This document shows, one piece after another, positions 61,829-64,000 of a stretch of 64,000 nucleotides of DNA. This DNA comes from Williamsia serinedens (GTDB lineage: Bacteria > Actinomycetota > Actinomycetes > Mycobacteriales > Mycobacteriaceae), in contig NZ_JAMTCG010000002.1 of NCBI RefSeq assembly GCF_024171725.1, positions 496,001 to 560,000 on the forward strand, given 5' to 3'. The notes below the pieces were generated by a model. It searched no databases. It had not been told where the DNA came from and saw nothing but the letters and a program-made list of their open reading frames with translations. Position 1 is the first letter of the stretch, and the number at the start of each line of letters is the position of its first letter. Position numbers and translations under genes: made by a program.

Positions 61829-62974
61829 CTACAGACCGAGATCGCGGCCGATGATCTCCTTCATGATCTCGTTGGAGCCGGCCCAGATCTTGGTCACCCG
61901 GGCATCCTTCCATGCCTGCGCGATGCGGTACTCGTTCATGAACCCGTAGCCGCCGTGGAGCTGCACGCAGACGTCAAGGACCTTGTTCTGGATCTCGGCG
62001 GTCCACCACTTGGCCTTCGCGGCGTCGGCGGGGCTGAGCTCGCCGTCGCAGTGCGCGGCGACGCAGGCGTCGACGAAGGCCTGCGTCACGTCGAGCTGGG
62101 TGGACAGCTCGGCGATCGTGAACTTGTTGTACTGGAACGAGCCGACGGCTTGTCCGAACGCCTTGCGCTCGGTGACGTAGGTCAGGGTCTCGTCGAACAG
62201 CGCGCGGGCGTGCGCGATGTTCGAGACGGCGCAGTTCATCCGTTCCTGCGGCAGGAACGTCATCATGTGGATGAAGCCGCGGTCGACTTCACCGATGACG
62301 TTCTCGGCCGGCACCCGGACGTCGGAGAAGAACAGCTCGGCGGTGTCGGACTCGGGCTGACCGACCTTGTCGAGCTTGCGGCCGCGCTCGAAGCCCTCCA
62401 TCCCCTTCTCGACGGCGAACAGGGTGATGCCCTTGGCCTTCTTCTCCGGCGACGTCTTCACCGCGACGACGACGAGATCGGCGTTGAAGCCGTTGGTGAT
62501 GAACGTCTTCGAGCCGTTGAGGATCCAGTCGGACCCCTCCTGGCGGGCGGTGGTCTTGATCCCGGCGAGGTCCGATCCGGCGGCGGGCTCGGTCATCGCG
62601 ATGGCGGTCACCGTGTCGCCGGTGCAGAAGCCCGGCAGCCACCGCTGCCGCTGCTCCTCGGTGGTCAGGTGCACGAGGTAGGGCGCGACGATGTCGACGT
62701 GGATGCCGAACGCCGACGGGATCGCGGCGCTCACGCCGGAGAGCACCTCGGTGAGTTTGGCGTTGAAGCGGTAGTCACCGGCGGCCGAGCCGCCGTACTC
62801 CTCGGGGATCTCCAGACCCAGGAAGCCCAGCTCCCCCGCCTGCTTCCAGATCTCGCGGTCGATGAACCGCTGCTCGATGATCTTCTCGTGGCGCGGCGTG
62901 ACGTACCGGTCCACGAACTCCTGGACCGATTCGCCGAACGCGCGGTGGTCGGGTCCGTACAGGGTCCTGCGCAT
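61829..62974 (-). CDS. Acyl-CoA dehydrogenase (381 aa)
   Basis: ACAD fold: EIPEEYGGSAAGDYRF, TAIAMTEPAAGSDLAGIKTTA (FAD/substrate signature), NGSKTFITNGFNADLVVV, QERMNCAVSNIAHARAL and VQLHGGYGFMNEYRIAQAWKDARVTKIWAGSNEIMKEII (C-terminal signature, broken here). Oxidises acyl-CoA. CGAGGAG precedes ATG 62974; an open frame extends to 63082 without family sequence. Probably cotranscribed with the downstream SDR. Confidence 0.93.
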   Translation of the reverse strand: MRRTLYGPDHRAFGESVQEFVDRYVTPRHEKIIEQRFIDREIWKQAGELGFLGLEIPEEYGGSAAGDYRFNAKLTEVLSGVSAAIPSAFGIHVDIVAPYLVHLTTEEQRQRWLPGFCTGDTVTAIAMTEPAAGSDLAGIKTTARQEGSDWILNGSKTFITNGFNADLVVVAVKTSPEKKAKGITLFAVEKGMEGFERGRKLDKVGQPESDTAELFFSDVRVPAENVIGEVDRGFIHMMTFLPQERMNCAVSNIAHARALFDETLTYVTERKAFGQAVGSFQYNKFTIAELSTQLDVTQAFVDACVAAHCDGELSPADAAKAKWWTAEIQNKVLDVCVQLHGGYGFMNEYRIAQAWKDARVTKIWAGSNEIMKEIIGRDLGL

Positions 62975-63107
62975 GGTGTCTCCTCGACGATCTGTGATCC
63001 CGGGCGCACCGTTGTTACCGGCGAGTAGCTCCAGGTGACTCCATGCTGCGCCGAGACGTGCGTGCAGGTCAAAACGCTGCATGTGATCTGGATCGCACCC
63101 CGTCGAC

Positions 63108-63113
63108 TACCGT
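63108..63113 (+). promoter_or_regulatory. Putative -10 box (TACCGT) for leaderless Mop mRNA
   Basis: TACCGT fits TANNNT and ends exactly 7 nt before ATG 63121, with no ribosome site in between. Confidence 0.45.
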
Positions 63114-63120
63114 CGCGGAC

Positions 63121-63333
63121 ATGCGCCTCTCCACGCGGAACCAGCTGTCCGGGACCATCGCCGAGATCACCCTCGGGTCGGTCATGGCGACCGTCAAGGT
63201 CACCCTCGACCCCGGCGGCCAGACCGTCGTCTCCTCGATCACCAAGGAGGCCGTCGAGGAACTCGGCCTCACCGTCGGCCAGCCCGCCACGGTCCTCGTG
63301 AAGTCGACCGAGGTGACCATCGGGGTGGAGTGA
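63121..63333 (+). CDS. Mop-type TOBE-domain molybdate-binding protein (70 aa)
   Basis: A single TOBE/Mop domain: MRLSTRNQLSGTIAEITLGSVMATVKVTL and SSITKEAVEELGLTVGQPATVLVKSTEVTIGVE, the molbindin pattern. Binds molybdate/tungstate for storage or sensing. The gene fits the molybdoenzyme content of this window (XDH, cytochrome b oxidoreductase) but is not next to them. Confidence 0.9.
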   Translation: MRLSTRNQLSGTIAEITLGSVMATVKVTLDPGGQTVVSSITKEAVEELGLTVGQPATVLVKSTEVTIGVE

Positions 63334-63339
63334 CCGAAC

Positions 63340-63406
63340 GAGAACCGCCCCGAGAGGGACGTCCGATGGCGTAGTGCCGTCGGGGTGCCTTCTCGGGGCG
63401 GTTCTC
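63340..63406. terminator. Bidirectional terminator between Mop and the MFS gene
   Basis: Arms 63340-63355 and 63391-63406 are perfect 16-bp complements (GAGAACCGCCCCGAGA and its complement), with a 35-nt loop that has its own short inverted parts. It lies between convergent genes and has no U-tract. Confidence 0.6.
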
Positions 63407-63418
63407 AGTGGTGTGCGA

Positions 63419-64000
63419 TCAGCGGCCTGCGTACTCCTCGAGCTCCGCGTGCTCGGCGTCGCGTGCGGCGACGCCGGTGAACCCGACGCTCGCCAGCTCC
63501 TCGCCGACCGTCTCGTGCGGCTCGTCCGTCGAGGTCTGCGCCGGCTTGCGGCCGGTGAACAGCGACGCGATCGCGCCGAGGACGCAGCAGACGATGGCGA
63601 AGGTGAACGCCGCCGACAGACCGTTGGAGAACGGCTCCGAGATGAGGTGCGGGAAGAAGTTCAGCCCGGTGAGCGTGTCCTGGTTCGACTGCGACAGCGT
63701 CGACAGGTGCGGTCCGACGAGTTCCTTGATCGGGTTGTAGCCCAGGAACGCGGCGAACAGCACGCCGACGGTCGGCAGGTTCGCGACCGCGTTCGCGTCG
63801 GACTGCGAGACACCGTGCGCCACCAGCCCACCGTGCATCGCCGACGGCAGGTCGCTGGACAGGCCGGCGATCATCAGGCTGAAGAACAGGCCGATCGACA
63901 GCACCATCGCGGCGTTCTGGAACGTGGTCATCATGCCCGCGCCGGACCCGCGGGAGTTCGCGGGCAGGCTGTTCATGACCTCGGCGCGGTTGGGGGATGC
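63419..64000 (-). CDS. MFS transporter, DHA2-like, C-terminal part (truncated by window)
   Basis: C-terminal portion of an EmrB/QacA-type (14-helix) major facilitator: NSLPANSRGSGAGMMTTFQNAAMVLSIGLFFSLMI, VLFAAFLGYNPIKELVG and FTFAIVCCVLGAIASLFTG, followed by a polar acidic tail. The frame is open past 64000 (ASPNRAEV before NSLPAN), so the start is outside the window. Likely a proton-coupled drug exporter. Confidence 0.85.
   Translation of the reverse strand, partial: ASPNRAEVMNSLPANSRGSGAGMMTTFQNAAMVLSIGLFFSLMIAGLSSDLPSAMHGGLVAHGVSQSDANAVANLPTVGVLFAAFLGYNPIKELVGPHLSTLSQSNQDTLTGLNFFPHLISEPFSNGLSAAFTFAIVCCVLGAIASLFTGRKPAQTSTDEPHETVGEELASVGFTGVAARDAEHAELEEYAGR

Overview
The window is high-GC actinobacterial DNA with dense coding, many GTG starts and 1-8 nt gene overlaps. 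Several traits place it in the Mycobacteriales, most like Gordonia, Williamsia or Rhodococcus: inositol-phosphate synthase (mycothiol and PI lipid supply), F420-type LLM oxidoreductase, a mycothiol-type DinB-fold protein, secreted LIP lipases, GT87 mannosyltransferase-like proteins and a DUF222/HNH (13E12-type) gene. The order ino1-PadR-DUF5318-ponA-GT87 followed by rpsF-ssb-rpsR-rplI-dnaB matches the conserved mycobacterial chromosome backbone, so about 10.9-27.7 kb is core genome. The species cannot be fixed from sequence alone. No rRNA, tRNA, CRISPR array, insertion sequence or prophage was seen.

Layout. 0-2.4 kb: a pair of CNNM/CorC-like membrane proteins. 2.5-10.9 kb: a small membrane protein, a Tat-exported PhoX-like phosphatase, a DCC protein with an LLM oxidoreductase, an SDR/SnoaL pair divergent from a TetR regulator, DNA polymerase IV and a secreted lipase. 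10.9-21.3 kb: DUF1206 protein, ino1, PadR regulator, DUF5318, class A PBP, two convergent GT87 proteins and an APH-like phosphotransferase. 21.4-27.7 kb: rpsF-ssb-rpsR-rplI and dnaB. dnaB is split at its Walker A motif by a 276-residue class 3 intein. 27.7-34.3 kb: lipase, DoxX/MarR pair, MpaB oxygenase with its TetR regulator, quinone oxidoreductase and HNH protein. 34.3-44.6 kb: a purine catabolism locus. 44.7-55.3 kb: small unknowns, an RCK-gated K+ channel, an FAD amine oxidase-like enzyme, and a four-gene overlapping string of SNF2 helicase, SWIM protein and two alpha/beta hydrolases. 55.4-60.0 kb: a TetR regulator divergent from a five-gene redox operon. 60.0-64.0 kb: a frameshifted GmrSD/excalibur gene, SDR, acyl-CoA dehydrogenase, a Mop-type molybdate-binding protein and a truncated MFS exporter.

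How genes work together. The minus-strand operon 42888-34309 encodes purine import (a permease with a fused OHCU-decarboxylase-like tail), OHCU decarboxylase, HIU hydrolase, uricase, a guanine/8-oxoguanine-type deaminase and a two-polypeptide xanthine dehydrogenase. This is a near-complete guanine/xanthine to (S)-allantoin route. A MobA-like cytidylyltransferase and XdhC next to it supply and insert the molybdenum cofactor. The operon at 56127-59996 joins a 6-oxocamphor-hydrolase-like crotonase to a membrane cytochrome b/molybdopterin oxidoreductase, a peroxiredoxin-like protein and an SDR, behind a TetR operator. It is the best candidate here for an undescribed pathway. Several regulators carry clear inverted-repeat operators in their divergent promoters, and several genes appear leaderless (TANNNT -10 box about 7 nt before GTG/ATG).
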